Shown: positions 41,984 through 51,324, counted from the stretch's first letter. The stretch: DNA of 64,000 nt from Vulcanococcus sp. (GCA_019264575.1 JAHUZV010000024.1:124001-188000); one strand, 5' to 3'. The notes: generated by a model not told the origin, from the letters alone. Numbers and translations: made by a program.

Positions 41984-42826
41984 ATGTCTTCCCAAGACAG
42001 CACCCGCGCCTGGCTGGATGCAGCAGGTCGGTTACCCCAGGGATCATCCCGCCTCGTGATCAGCCGCGGTCAGCAGATCCGGGCTGCCGATGATCCCAAG
42101 GCCACCCCGGCGCAGCGCCGAGCCGCGGCCCGGGCCCGCAGCCGCATGATCAACGAGAACCTGCGGCTTGTGGTGTGTCTTGCCAAGCCCTATCAGACCC
42201 GGATTCAGAAAAGTTCGGCACTTGAGTTTGCCGATCTGCTCCAGGCGGGCACGATCGGCTTGATTCGAGCTGTTGAGAAATTTGACCCAGCTCTGGGTTA
42301 TTCGTTCTCCACCTATGCCAGCTGGTGGATCCGCCAGTCGATCCGCCGTGAGATTGAGGCCAGCGGCAGTGCGATACGTCTCTCAGCTCGCCAACAACAG
42401 CTGCAATTGAAAGCGCACTTTGCCCCGCCAGGTCTTACTCAGGCTGAACTCGCCGCTTATCTGGATGTCGAACCCCATCAGCTCAGGGAGCTCCAACAGG
42501 CCTGGAGAGCCTCCCAAGTCGACAGCCTCGATCGATCGATCGAGATCGGGCACGACCAGCCCATCAACTTCAGCGATTGCCTCGCTGCACCACCGGAGCG
42601 CTCGCTCGATCAGCAGGATCTGCACGATGTCGCTTCGAGACTGCGCCGCAAAGCGCCGGCTGATCTCGCCATCCTTGATCGCCTGGTGCAGGGGGAAAGC
42701 CAGAGTGAAGTAGCCCGCAGCATGGGAATTACCCGCCAGGCGTTGAACCGCCGCTTGGAGCGCTCGACCAAGCGATTGCGGATGGTCGATCCTGGTGCCC
42801 GCGAGCTCTTGGCTGAATTGGCCTAG
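41984..42826 (+). CDS. Alternative RNA polymerase sigma-70 family factor
   Basis: This 280-residue sigma factor has region 2 INENLRLVVCLAKPYQ, ADLLQAGTIGLIRAVEKFDP, FSTYASWWIRQSIRREIE. A reduced region 3 follows (LTQAELAAYLDVEPHQLREL), then region 4 GESQSEVARSMGITRQALNR. There is no long N-terminal region 1, so it is a small group 2/3 factor. ATG 41984 follows glgP by 10 nt. It may link a stress or nutrient response with glycogen breakdown. Targets are unknown. Confidence 0.88.
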   Translation: MSSQDSTRAWLDAAGRLPQGSSRLVISRGQQIRAADDPKATPAQRRAAARARSRMINENLRLVVCLAKPYQTRIQKSSALEFADLLQAGTIGLIRAVEKFDPALGYSFSTYASWWIRQSIRREIEASGSAIRLSARQQQLQLKAHFAPPGLTQAELAAYLDVEPHQLRELQQAWRASQVDSLDRSIEIGHDQPINFSDCLAAPPERSLDQQDLHDVASRLRRKAPADLAILDRLVQGESQSEVARSMGITRQALNRRLERSTKRLRMVDPGARELLAELA

Positions 42827-42827
42827 G

Positions 42828-44984
42828 TCAGGCCTCAGGCAGCAGCGGTCCGCTCTGGTTGCGGCTCACGGCGACAATGGCGGGCCTGGGCGGCCGGCCT
42901 GGTACTCCAGATGGCCAGTTTGATCCGAGTGGCACGGTTCGCAGTTGATCAAAGCGTTGGCCGGAGCGATCTTCCAACGTGAAGGCCTGCATTTCGATGC
43001 GCTGGCGTTCATGGCAGCCGTGCTGTTCTCCCGGATGCTGAACCGCTAGGAACAAGGTGTGTTCCTCCGAATCAAAACAGGGCCCGCAGAGTTCGCATTC
43101 GATCGGTCCGCTGGCAAACAGCACCGCTTGCTGCTGTGGAGCTGCGTTGCGTGGAAGGATCCAACAAGCATTTTTGCCAAAGATGTCGCTCTGGCTGCTG
43201 CCAAACGAGCGGTCCGTCACCATCCATACGTTGCCCCGTTGGTCGATGGCCAAGTTGTCGGGGTTAGCGAATCCCAGGCCGCCTTCCCACGGCGTGCCAC
43301 CTGTGGCGGCCATGCGCCACTGCAACGTGCCGCCAGGTGTTTCTGGATTGGCCGGCATATCGCTCAAGCGCATCACCCAGCCGAAGGGCCAGGGTGTTTG
43401 TCCCTCTGGACCACGAAAGATGGCGGGGTCTGCGCTGCCGGTTTCATCGGAGCCACCCATGGTGAAGCTGATCAGCAAGTCACCGCTGATCGGGTCGATG
43501 TCGGTATCCTCCGGGCGAGCGGTAGGGGTGGCGCCGATCGCGTTCGCGGCGAGGTGGGCATCGATCAGAATGGCCCCCTGCTGCTCGCTAGCTCCTCCGG
43601 TGTAGAGATCGGAGAGAGTCTTATACGCATTGCAGTAGCGCTGACGATCGGCGCTCGAGAGCAGCACTTCTCCGCCGGCACGGCTGCGATCGCTGTGCGG
43701 CACCTCAATCCTTGTTGGGCTGCCTAAAACGTCGTCTTGGGCAGAGTTGAAGGGAGCGATTGGGGTCTCGGGAGCGAGGAGAAGCCATCGGCCTGTGCCA
43801 TCCGCTTGCAGCTGCGCCGCCTCGAGCCGCCCCTCCTCCAGCAGCCGCGAGTTGGCCGGGTCGTGGGGATCGCGCACGCGTTCGCGACTGACGAAGCGAT
43901 AAAGATGTCCGCTATGGCGATCGCAGGCTGAGTAGACGACTAGGGGTTCTCCGGCCTTGGCGCGGACCGCCACCGCTTCATGGCGGAAACGTCCCAGCCA
44001 TGTGTGCTTGACCGCTGGCTTGCTCGGATCTCGCGGATCGAGTTCCACCATCCAACCGTATTTGTTGCCGGCAAGCCCGAATGGGTTGCCCAGGCCAGCC
44101 AGGGACTTTCGGCTGAACTGGAACGGACGCTCGGATGGGCTCGGTGAGCTGCCATCGGCGTACACCGCTTCCACAACCTGCGACTGGAAGTTCTCTTCAG
44201 CAGACAGCACCGTGCCCCATGGCGTTTGACCTCCGGCGCAGTTGGCGAAGGTGCCGATGATCCTGTCTCCGAGACCATCGTTGTAGCCCTGTCGGCTTGG
44301 CTTGCGAAATACCGCCGCCGCCGGCCCGCTGCTTCGGAGCCTTTGGCTTGGATCCTTGAGACCGCTGAGGCCATGGATCCGCCGTTCGAGCGGTGTGGGT
44401 TCATGGCGCCATCGACCGTCGGCCGCTCGCCGCAAGCCCGCCACTCCAATGCCGAGGTCCTCGAGAGCCGCTGTGGCGACTTGTTCCGCCATGCTCTTCA
44501 GCGGAGCCCCAGATGGCAGTCCAGGGATGTCGGCCTTGCCACCGGTTTGCAGCAGCAGCTCCTCCAATTCGGCAAAGGGCAAGCTTTGCCCATGGGCATC
44601 GAGGTATCCCTCACACCACGTCAGCGCACTGATGTATTCAAAGTTGATGGTGAGTAGTGCCCGTTCCGAGGTGATAGGCGTGAAGGCGAGGTAGTCGTTG
44701 TTGAATCCCATCACGCCGTCACCGAGACGATCGCCCCAAGTCAGCAGCACATCGGCGCGGTAACCATTAGGAACCTCGAGCCGATCCAACAGGGCGATAC
44801 GCCGGTAGACCTGTTGTTGTTGCGCGGCAGTAAGGCCGTCGCCAGGCAAGGGCATCGGCCCGCTGATCGACGGCCAAGTTGTTTTCGTCGTTGCTTGTGC
44901 ATCTGCTCGGGGACCACTGAGCACACTCACGGCGGCGCTTACGGCCGTGAGACCCAGAGACTCCAGCAAGGAGCGCCTGTTCAT
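42828..44984 (-). CDS. phoX: PhoX-family alkaline phosphatase
   Basis: This approximately 718-residue protein of the DUF839/PhoX family begins MNRRSLLESLGLTAVSAAVS, a Tat-like signal with RR. It contains the PhoX-type segments FNNDYLAFTP, LTINFEYISA, NCAGGQTPWGTVLSAEENFQ, GWMVELDPRDP, TAEARPEDTDI-like ARPEDTDIDPISGDLLISFT, and NPDNLAIDQRGNVWMVTD. PhoX enzymes are Ca/Fe-dependent periplasmic phosphatases for phosphomonoesters. ATG 44984 is chosen because it opens the Tat signal. It overlaps the preceding gene by 4 nt and converges on the sigma gene. Confidence 0.88.
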   Translation of the reverse strand: MNRRSLLESLGLTAVSAAVSVLSGPRADAQATTKTTWPSISGPMPLPGDGLTAAQQQQVYRRIALLDRLEVPNGYRADVLLTWGDRLGDGVMGFNNDYLAFTPITSERALLTINFEYISALTWCEGYLDAHGQSLPFAELEELLLQTGGKADIPGLPSGAPLKSMAEQVATAALEDLGIGVAGLRRAADGRWRHEPTPLERRIHGLSGLKDPSQRLRSSGPAAAVFRKPSRQGYNDGLGDRIIGTFANCAGGQTPWGTVLSAEENFQSQVVEAVYADGSSPSPSERPFQFSRKSLAGLGNPFGLAGNKYGWMVELDPRDPSKPAVKHTWLGRFRHEAVAVRAKAGEPLVVYSACDRHSGHLYRFVSRERVRDPHDPANSRLLEEGRLEAAQLQADGTGRWLLLAPETPIAPFNSAQDDVLGSPTRIEVPHSDRSRAGGEVLLSSADRQRYCNAYKTLSDLYTGGASEQQGAILIDAHLAANAIGATPTARPEDTDIDPISGDLLISFTMGGSDETGSADPAIFRGPEGQTPWPFGWVMRLSDMPANPETPGGTLQWRMAATGGTPWEGGLGFANPDNLAIDQRGNVWMVTDRSFGSSQSDIFGKNACWILPRNAAPQQQAVLFASGPIECELCGPCFDSEEHTLFLAVQHPGEQHGCHERQRIEMQAFTLEDRSGQRFDQLRTVPLGSNWPSGVPGRPPRPAIVAVSRNQSGPLLPEA

Positions 44985-45994
44985 GGCTGTTGTTGTGGGC
45001 AAGTGGCCGAGCGATTCGGCTTGAGCAGTGCCAAGCGGCTGGTCTGCAGCGGATTGCGATTGTCGTCGCTCACCAGCAGCAAGCTTGGTCGTTCAGGCGA
45101 CAGCAATGGACCCAAACTGACGCCCTCCCAGTTTTCGGGGGTCAAGCCATTGGCCTGCAGATCCCAGTGCTGCAAGCTTCCCTCCACCTTGCCTGGATTA
45201 GGAAGCCGATAAAGGCGCAGCTGGTTGCTCCACTGCAAAGGCTCTCGGTAGCGGCGCCAGAGAGTGAGCAGGAGCGGAGGGCCTGGCTGCTGAGGGTGCA
45301 ACACCAGTAGATCCGTGAGCCCCCATGGGCCATCCTCCGGCGCTTTTAGAGCCCCCTGCTCCTTGGCTTGGGGTAGCTCCTGTCGGGACGTGCTGTGCCG
45401 TGGCCAGTCCCAGCGGAGCAGACGAACCTGATCCGCAACATCCTGGAGTAAAGAATGCTCAGCTGCCATCAGCAAGGAGAGGGGTTCTCCCGGGCGGCTG
45501 AGGCGTGCCAGACCTTCTGGGCCAGCGTTGCTGTTCAGCCCTTGCCGCTCCTGGGGTTGCCAGGGTGGAGGCAGCGGCACCGCCTCCAAGAGCGCTCCGC
45601 TAATGAGCGAGAAGCGCAGTAGCTGAGCTGGGCGCTCGCGGCTGCGTCTTCCTTCGCTGGCGACCCAGGCCTGATCGCCGTCGATCACCAGTCCTTCACC
45701 ATCCAGCTGTTGTGTCACCTGCGGCGGTACCTGGAGCTGCAGGGCCTGCAAGCGGCGCGGCGCGCTGCCACCTCTGGGAATCGACCAGGCACTCAGCTCA
45801 CCCTCTGGCAGATCGCTCAGCAGCCAGAAACGTTGTTGCGGGTTCTCGACCACGATGGCTGAGTAGCCCCCGCCTGGCCCCGGTAACACCCCGTCGTGCT
45901 GGATGATCCAACCGGCATCCAATGGGCAGGGCAGAACTTGACTGATCACCCCCCAGCCATAGCCCAACAGAAGCCGTGCCAGCCCGTCAGTCAT
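44981..45994 (-). CDS. Esterase-like activity of phytase family protein
   Basis: This 337-residue beta-propeller-like protein has EGELSAWSIPRGG, LDGEGLVIDGDQAWVASEGR, GLNSNAGPEGLARL and NWEGVSLGPLL...LLLVSDDNRNP, the usual spacing of the phytase-like esterase family. ATG 45994 is used because the upstream channel-like gene ends at 46002. No standard signal peptide is obvious; the first 25 residues are only mildly hydrophobic. It is coupled to PhoX, so a role in phosphate-ester breakdown is plausible. Confidence 0.7.
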   Translation of the reverse strand: MTDGLARLLLGYGWGVISQVLPCPLDAGWIIQHDGVLPGPGGGYSAIVVENPQQRFWLLSDLPEGELSAWSIPRGGSAPRRLQALQLQVPPQVTQQLDGEGLVIDGDQAWVASEGRRSRERPAQLLRFSLISGALLEAVPLPPPWQPQERQGLNSNAGPEGLARLSRPGEPLSLLMAAEHSLLQDVADQVRLLRWDWPRHSTSRQELPQAKEQGALKAPEDGPWGLTDLLVLHPQQPGPPLLLTLWRRYREPLQWSNQLRLYRLPNPGKVEGSLQHWDLQANGLTPENWEGVSLGPLLSPERPSLLLVSDDNRNPLQTSRLALLKPNRSATCPQQQP

Positions 45995-46001
45995 GAGTGA
46001 T

Positions 46002-47825
46002 TCAGGCCGTGGACAGTTCTGCGGCATTGGATAGCCGTGTCTCCACCCGGAGGCGTTGCAGTTCCTGGCACATCAGCTCCGCTAAGTCGCGATCCAGAGG
46101 CTGGCTCCGGTGCCAGTGCCCATCGAGCCAGTTTTGAACTTGCCCGGGCGCGAGGTTGAGGAAACGGGCCAGGCATTGCTGCACCACAAACCGCTCATTT
46201 GGGTGGGGATTGGCCTGCAGCTCCACGCACCATTGCGGTGGTTCACAGTCGCCGCACTCAACCCGCCGGAGACTATCGAGGCTGGCCAGCACGCTGATTT
46301 CGTCTCCTGGCTGCAGCGCCCAATCCAGTGGAGGGATGGCCCGAGCGCTCGAGCGATGACGGCGCTGATGCCGCAGCACATTCATCCCGTAGCCGTTCTC
46401 GACCCTGGCGATGGTCAGCCCGCATAGCTGGTCGTTGGGCTCGACCCGGTATCGCACCACTAGTTGGTTTTCTCCGTTGATCTGCAGGACTCGCTCCACG
46501 CGTTCACCAAAAGCCGTGGCCACAAGGGCATCTGCGGCCAGATCCGCACCGGAGATCACGCTGATGCCTCCGAGCAACCTGCCCAGCTGATCGCTGGCTT
46601 CCAAGGCGTGAGCGAGCACCGCCAGGCGACAGCTCGGATGACTCTGCTGCAGGGTCAGCGCCGCATGCACATTGCTGAGCAGGTTGTCGCTGAGCAGCCC
46701 AACGCCTACCAGCTTTGTGTGTTTGAGTCGCTCCAGCTGACTCTCCAATCCACCTCGGCCCTCAGCGAAGCTGGCGGTCTGCACGCCGATCCGTTCCCCC
46801 ATAAGGAGGGTTCGGATGGGTTCCACTACGTCTTGCCCACCCACGATCAAGACCTGCCGGCTGCCAACCCGCAGGCGCTCCCGCCGCTGCAGCCCCAGCC
46901 GTTCGGTGAGCAGTTGCTCGAGGATCAAGGCCACCAAGGCCGATGTGATCAAGGTGCCGAGCAGGGCGTAACTCAGGCCGGCCACCAGCTGCCACAGGTT
47001 GCGCTCTCGGAGCAGCATCACCGGGTCGACAAATTCACCCTGCAGCAGTCCAAGCGTGATCAACAGTGCACGCCGCCAGTCGCCGGCGCGCTCGCTAAAG
47101 AGCACCAATCCGCTGGCGACTGCACAGAGCAATAGTGGTATCAACCAGCCCAACTGACGCCGCGGTAGGGCTCGCCAACGCCGTTGCCAACCTCTCAGGT
47201 GTTGGGAAAGGCGTTGTTGCGCTGTCTGGGTTGGTTGCGCTGCCGCTACCCCCCCTTGCCGCCGGATCATCCAGAGATCCGCAGCCGAACCCCCAGCCTG
47301 ACGTAACCGACGGCCTGTTTGTTCCCTGCTGGCTTCTGCTGCACTCACCACGCTGATGGTGTCGCCTTGTGTATCGCTATCCAGCTGGATCAACCCCTCC
47401 CGCGGTTGAACGGCGCTGGCGATCGCTCCAGCGGTGAGCACCAAAGGGTCGACCACGGCGACCTTGGGGAGGCGTTGCTCCAGCAGCTGCCCGATGGCTT
47501 GCTCGCCGCTGCTGGAGCGCACGACCACATCCGCATCAGGGTTCAAAAGCCGCACCATCAAGGCGGCCTCAAGATTCACCTGGCTGTCGGCGCTGAGAAG
47601 CAGCACCGATCGGCACTTGCGGATACCGGCCTTCTCGAGGACCTGGGCTTTACGCATATCGCCCTGCACCAGCAGGCTGACATGACCGGCTAGTTCGGCC
47701 CGGCGCCATTGGGGGTGGAGCAGATCCACAGCCGCCAGAGGGACATCGAAGCGAAGCAGGCGCTTGAGGCACGCCTGACCCAAAGCTCCCAGACCGCAGA
47801 TCAGCACGCTCCCTTCGCTGATCAT
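46002..47825 (-). CDS. NAD-binding (TrkA-N/RCK) two-domain channel-like protein
   Basis: This approximately 607-residue protein has an N-terminal Rossmann domain SVLICGLGALGQACLKRLLR and DADVVVRSSSGEQAIGQLLE. Two membrane helices follow (about residues 227-247 and 280-306), then a second Rossmann domain (VLIVGGQDVVEPI, GISVISGADLAADALVATAF) and a TrkA-C-like end. The layout matches RCK-gated ion channels of the CASTOR/TrkA type. The loop between the helices (LLITLGLLQGEFVDP) has no GYG filter, so potassium selectivity cannot be assumed. It ends 7 nt before the phytase-like gene. Confidence 0.75.
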   Translation of the reverse strand: MISEGSVLICGLGALGQACLKRLLRFDVPLAAVDLLHPQWRRAELAGHVSLLVQGDMRKAQVLEKAGIRKCRSVLLLSADSQVNLEAALMVRLLNPDADVVVRSSSGEQAIGQLLEQRLPKVAVVDPLVLTAGAIASAVQPREGLIQLDSDTQGDTISVVSAAEASREQTGRRLRQAGGSAADLWMIRRQGGVAAAQPTQTAQQRLSQHLRGWQRRWRALPRRQLGWLIPLLLCAVASGLVLFSERAGDWRRALLITLGLLQGEFVDPVMLLRERNLWQLVAGLSYALLGTLITSALVALILEQLLTERLGLQRRERLRVGSRQVLIVGGQDVVEPIRTLLMGERIGVQTASFAEGRGGLESQLERLKHTKLVGVGLLSDNLLSNVHAALTLQQSHPSCRLAVLAHALEASDQLGRLLGGISVISGADLAADALVATAFGERVERVLQINGENQLVVRYRVEPNDQLCGLTIARVENGYGMNVLRHQRRHRSSARAIPPLDWALQPGDEISVLASLDSLRRVECGDCEPPQWCVELQANPHPNERFVVQQCLARFLNLAPGQVQNWLDGHWHRSQPLDRDLAELMCQELQRLRVETRLSNAAELSTA

Positions 47826-47933
47826 CACGTGGGCTCAGGTCTCTCGCCCTCACCGTAGAAACCGCCTCTGGGGCTGTCCTTCACCGTCCCTTTATCAAAG
47901 CTCTGCACGATGGTGCGAGGTGCATCATCTTGC

Positions 47934-48302
47934 ATGAATTCCGGTCTGCTTCACACCATGCAGGCCTTCGCCAGCAGCCTGCCCTTGCGCGTGCTCACGC
48001 CTGGGGAGGTGTTGTTTGAAGCAGGTGAGCCTGGCGACACCATCTTTTGCGTTCTCAGTGGCGCCATTGAACTGGGCTGGGGTGGCGATGCTCCTGAGTT
48101 GTTTGGTCCTGGAGATGTGCTGGGTGTGGGTGCCTTGGTGAGCGACAACCATCGCCGCCACGGCACAGCTCGGGCTCTGGAGGCCACGGAACTGATCGAG
48201 CTGGGCCGTGAACAGTTTCTGTTTGCGGTGCAGGAAACACCGCTGTTTGCGATCGAGCTCATGGCCAGTCTCGAGCGAAGGCTTCGCGGCCTCGAAGATT
48301 GA
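47934..48302 (+). CDS. Single-domain cyclic nucleotide-binding protein
   Basis: This approximately 122-residue protein is a lone cNMP-binding beta-roll: LTPGEVLFEAGEPGDTIFCV, LSGAIELGW, LFGPGDVLGVGALVSDNHRR, ATELIELGREQFLFAVQETP. There is no helix-turn-helix. The PBC loop lacks the usual ...GE.AL...R.A Arg pattern (the GVGALVSDNHRRHGTAR stretch is the nearest), so cAMP binding is uncertain. The start could be 47910, 47934 or 47958. It is divergent from the channel-like gene. Confidence 0.65.
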   Translation: MNSGLLHTMQAFASSLPLRVLTPGEVLFEAGEPGDTIFCVLSGAIELGWGGDAPELFGPGDVLGVGALVSDNHRRHGTARALEATELIELGREQFLFAVQETPLFAIELMASLERRLRGLED

Positions 48303-48330
48303 TTCGCTAGAGCGAGATGTCTTGGCTTGT

Positions 48331-49449
48331 TTAACGGCGTGGTGCTGTCCAGTCTTCAAACCAGCCACGCCGCCAGAGATAGATCGCCTGCATGCTGGCA
48401 ATCGTTCCCATGAGCACGAGTGAGGCTATGTAGCCATAGCGCCAGTGCAGCTCTGGCATGTTGTCGAAGTTCATGCCGTAGATCCCGGCAATAAAGGTGA
48501 GAGGGGCAAAGATCGTTGACACGATCGTGAGCGTTTTCATGATCTGGTTCATGCGGTTTCCGGTGCTCGCCATGTGCGCTTCCGTCACGGCATCGCACTG
48601 GTGGCGCAGGATTTCGCAGCTTTCAAAGATCTGCTCCACGTTCTGAGCCATTTCCTGAAAGCCCTGCAGACCATCGGGGCCCATCACCGGTTGGTTCTGG
48701 CGCAGAAACAGCAGGATCTGATGCCGCAGCGGCCACAGTTGCTGGCGGATGCGCCGCAGGTTGGTGCGCAGTTGAAAGGCTCTGGTGAGCACCCTGGGCC
48801 TTGGATCCCGCAGCGCCGCCTCCTCGAGATCATCGAGGCGATTCGCCATCTGCTCCAACATGGGGAAGATGCCATCGAGGATGTTGTCCACCATGTAGTG
48901 GAGGAGATCGTCGAGGTCTTCGCCGGCAGCGACCGGGCTCTTCTGCATCAGCCAATCGGTGAGCGAAGCGAAGGGATCAGTGCTCGGCGCTTCTTCGATC
49001 GAGATCAGGCAGTTGTGGGTGAGCACCATGCTCACCTGATCGCTCACCAGATTGAGAGGATCTCTGGAGAAGCGCAGCCGATGCAGCACTACGGCAATCA
49101 CATCGCCCATCGAATCCACCCGGGTGGATTGGGGTGTATCGAGCACCAGTGGGCTGAAGACGGCGGGGATGCGGCAGAGCTCCAAGGCTTCGCGGATCAA
49201 ATGCGGCTGTCCCATCCCGCTCACCCGTAGCCAGATCGGCACCCGCTGGCTGAGGAGATCCTCGAGCTGCCCGCGATCCTGGAGACGGCACAGCTGAGGG
49301 CCTTCCGGCCAGAGCACCATCGCTGAAAACGTGGTGGGTGCACGTCCGCCCGCCAGATAGAGGCTGTTGGGCATCTGGCCCGGACGTTCCTCGAGGCGGC
49401 GCGAATCCAGGGAGCCGGGCGTTGGCCTCAGTTGTGGGAGGCTCTGCAT
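48331..49449 (-). CDS. corA: CorA-family magnesium/divalent metal channel
   Basis: This 372-residue protein has a soluble helical funnel and two C-terminal helices with the signature YGMNF (GMN motif) after helix 1: TFIAGIYGMNFDNMPELHWR, then YGYIASLVLMGTIASMQAIYLW and a basic tail. It is the usual CorA architecture for Mg2+ uptake as a pentamer. ATG 49449 is preferred; a frame to 49521 adds an atypical leader. Confidence 0.92.
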   Translation of the reverse strand: MQSLPQLRPTPGSLDSRRLEERPGQMPNSLYLAGGRAPTTFSAMVLWPEGPQLCRLQDRGQLEDLLSQRVPIWLRVSGMGQPHLIREALELCRIPAVFSPLVLDTPQSTRVDSMGDVIAVVLHRLRFSRDPLNLVSDQVSMVLTHNCLISIEEAPSTDPFASLTDWLMQKSPVAAGEDLDDLLHYMVDNILDGIFPMLEQMANRLDDLEEAALRDPRPRVLTRAFQLRTNLRRIRQQLWPLRHQILLFLRQNQPVMGPDGLQGFQEMAQNVEQIFESCEILRHQCDAVTEAHMASTGNRMNQIMKTLTIVSTIFAPLTFIAGIYGMNFDNMPELHWRYGYIASLVLMGTIASMQAIYLWRRGWFEDWTAPRR

Positions 49450-49767
49450 CCGTCCGTGATCGCAACCACCGGCAAGGTAGCCAGGTGATCTGAACACGCC
49501 GGTGTGAGCCTCAGCACGCACTCACGGTGTTGCCTGCCACAGCCTTGTGGCCGGGAGTCGATTCGAATGTTGCGGCGCCAATCACCTTTTGCATGCAGAG
49601 CGTTCGGATCTGGCTGCAGCCGGTGGTCTGCTGCATCGCCATCCAGGCTTTCTGGTTGGGAACCCTGCAAATTCTTAACCCGCAGAACACCCAGGGAGAT
49701 CTTCAGGATCTGCATCGGTTCGGAGGCGCAATTGCGCCTACCGTGAAAAGCAGCTCCAAGAAGCACC
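49450..49767. other. Intergenic region with one doubtful small frame
   Basis: About 320 bases separate corA (leftward) from a small gene. A frame 49593-49775 would encode about 60 residues with one hydrophobic segment (WLQPVVCCIAIQAFWLGTLQ). It has no ribosome site and overlaps the next start. No RNA gene is seen. Confidence 0.3.
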
Positions 49768-49953
49768 GTGTCTGACACGCCAAGCCTCCAAGCTGACTTG
49801 CAGAGTCTTGAACGCTTTCGCGACTGGTTGCAATCGCTCGTTGCTGCTCAGCAACCACTCCACGAATGGGCGATGAGCGCCGAGGAGTTGCGTGAGCGCT
49901 GGCTGCCGAAGTTGGCTGAGCGGGAGCGCTCCTCCAGCCAGCTCTATTTCTGA
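49768..49953 (+). CDS. Small hypothetical protein
   Basis: This 61-residue soluble helical protein (GTG start) has the segments LQADLQSLERFRDWLQSLVA and MSAEELRERWLPKLAERERS. I do not recognise the family. Amphipathic helical design and codon use resembling neighbours support it modestly. Confidence 0.45.
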   Translation: MSDTPSLQADLQSLERFRDWLQSLVAAQQPLHEWAMSAEELRERWLPKLAERERSSSQLYF

Positions 49954-49974
49954 TCAAGCCACAAAACCCGGCCG

Positions 49975-50307
49975 TCAGCTGCTCAGACTTTGAGCTAGTG
50001 ACCGGCTGAGTTGGCGGTGAAACTGCTGGTAATCCCCGCTGCTGAGGATGGTTTGGCGGGTTGGCTCATGCCGGCAGGCGGCTTGAAGCAAGCCGAAGAG
50101 CATGAGGGCTTCCTGCTGATTCAGGCAGAGCAGATGTTCCTTCTGATGAATAGTTTGCAGCTGATTAAGGCAATCTGGGCCGAAACTTGAGGTGTCGGTC
50201 GGATCAGCTTGAACGTCTGATGTGCCGTTGGATGTCGATGGATGCCAAGACCCAGGCAGGGGGTTTCGGATCAGTGTGGACAGCTTCACGCAGGAAGACT
50301 TTTTCAA
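49975..50307 (-). CDS. Hypothetical protein
   Basis: This 110-residue frame starts at TTG. The N-terminal half is polar and low-complexity. The C-terminal half is helical (LCLNQQEALMLFGLLQAACR...FHRQLSRSLAQSLSS). No motif is recognised. The CHAD gene with its Pho box is divergent from it. Confidence 0.45.
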   Translation of the reverse strand: MKKSSCVKLSTLIRNPLPGSWHPSTSNGTSDVQADPTDTSSFGPDCLNQLQTIHQKEHLLCLNQQEALMLFGLLQAACRHEPTRQTILSSGDYQQFHRQLSRSLAQSLSS

Positions 50308-50341
50308 GGAACGTAGCAGCGCTCCTGCTCCACCCCGGATC

Positions 50342-50368
50342 CATAACCACCCCTTAACTCCTTAACCT
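50342..50368 (+). promoter_or_regulatory. Pho box upstream of CHAD gene
   Basis: CATAACCA-ccc-CTTAACTC at 11-nt spacing, followed at once by CTTAACCT, lies 39 nt before the CHAD start. Three copies of the (C/T)TTAACC-like element make this one of the clearest boxes in the window. Confidence 0.7.
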
Positions 50369-50406
50369 TTGGGTTGTGTTCAGAGTGAGCCTTTCGCTGT
50401 TGGGCT

Positions 50407-51324
50407 GTGAGCGATCTGGATCGGTCAACACCCTTGAGTGCTGACAGTTGCGGCGCGTTTGCTGCCTCTCTGCTGGAGCGGCGTGTGCGCCGTTTGGTGG
50501 ATTTGCAGCTCGATGTGCTTGCCGATAACGATCCTGAGCCGTTGCATCAGATGCGGGTGTGTTGCCGCCAACTGCGCAGCACGGTGGAGCAGTTCGCTGC
50601 GGCGCTGGTGTTGCCGGATCAGGTGTCGGCCCAGCGCTTGGCCCGGATCGGTTCGGATCTGGGCCTGACCCGTGATCTCGATGTGATGCGCCATCGCCTG
50701 GAGCACCACTGGCTGCCCTTGCTGCCGGAACGTGAACAGGCGCCCCTGCGGAAGCTGCTCAAGCAGCTCAAGCGTGAGCGCAAGCTGGCCTTCGCCATCA
50801 CAACCGACACGCTGAAGGGGCGCCGCTACCTCAAGTTGCTGGCGCGGCTGCAGGCCTGGTTGCGCGAGCCGACCTTCACGGCCATGGGGGCAGAGCCCAT
50901 GGCGGCATGGTGTGCAGACCTGCAGCAAGTGGTGTTGGCTGGCTTGTTCACCCTCCCCGGCTGGTGGGTGGAGCGCCCCCACGAGTGCGATGGAGCCGTG
51001 GCTCTGCATCAGTTGCGGCGCCGGATCAAGCGAGCCCGCTATGGCCTGGCCAACCTCAGCGCCCTGGCCCCCGAGGCCTTTGAGCCTTGGTTGCTGCAGT
51101 GCAAGCGCATGCAAACGGCCCTGGGTGATTTGCAGGACCTGCGGGTGCTTGTGCTCACCCTGGAGCGCCTGCTCGAGGAGCAGCCTGATGGGGTGTTGCC
51201 GGTTCTCTGCAGCTTGATCTGTGAGGCCCGCGATCAGGCCTGGCTGCGTTGGCTCGAGGCCTCGGCTGAGCTGCGCACGCCGGCCGGTCGCCAGCGGTTG
51301 TTGCAGCTTCAGCTGAACGCCTAA
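50407..51324 (+). CDS. CHAD domain protein (polyphosphate-associated)
   Basis: This 305-residue all-helical CHAD protein has conserved basic and His residues on helices: LHQMRVCCRQLRSTVEQFAA near the start, GLTRDLDVMRHRLE, KLLKQLKRERKLAF, and LHQLRRRIKRARYGLANLSA in the second repeat, then KRMQTALGDLQDLRVL. CHAD domains bind polyphosphate granules through this basic pore. There is no attached CYTH phosphatase domain. The start is GTG. A Pho box precedes it, and ppk1 lies 16 kb away in the same phosphorus region. Confidence 0.88.
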   Translation: MSDLDRSTPLSADSCGAFAASLLERRVRRLVDLQLDVLADNDPEPLHQMRVCCRQLRSTVEQFAAALVLPDQVSAQRLARIGSDLGLTRDLDVMRHRLEHHWLPLLPEREQAPLRKLLKQLKRERKLAFAITTDTLKGRRYLKLLARLQAWLREPTFTAMGAEPMAAWCADLQQVVLAGLFTLPGWWVERPHECDGAVALHQLRRRIKRARYGLANLSALAPEAFEPWLLQCKRMQTALGDLQDLRVLVLTLERLLEEQPDGVLPVLCSLICEARDQAWLRWLEASAELRTPAGRQRLLQLQLNA

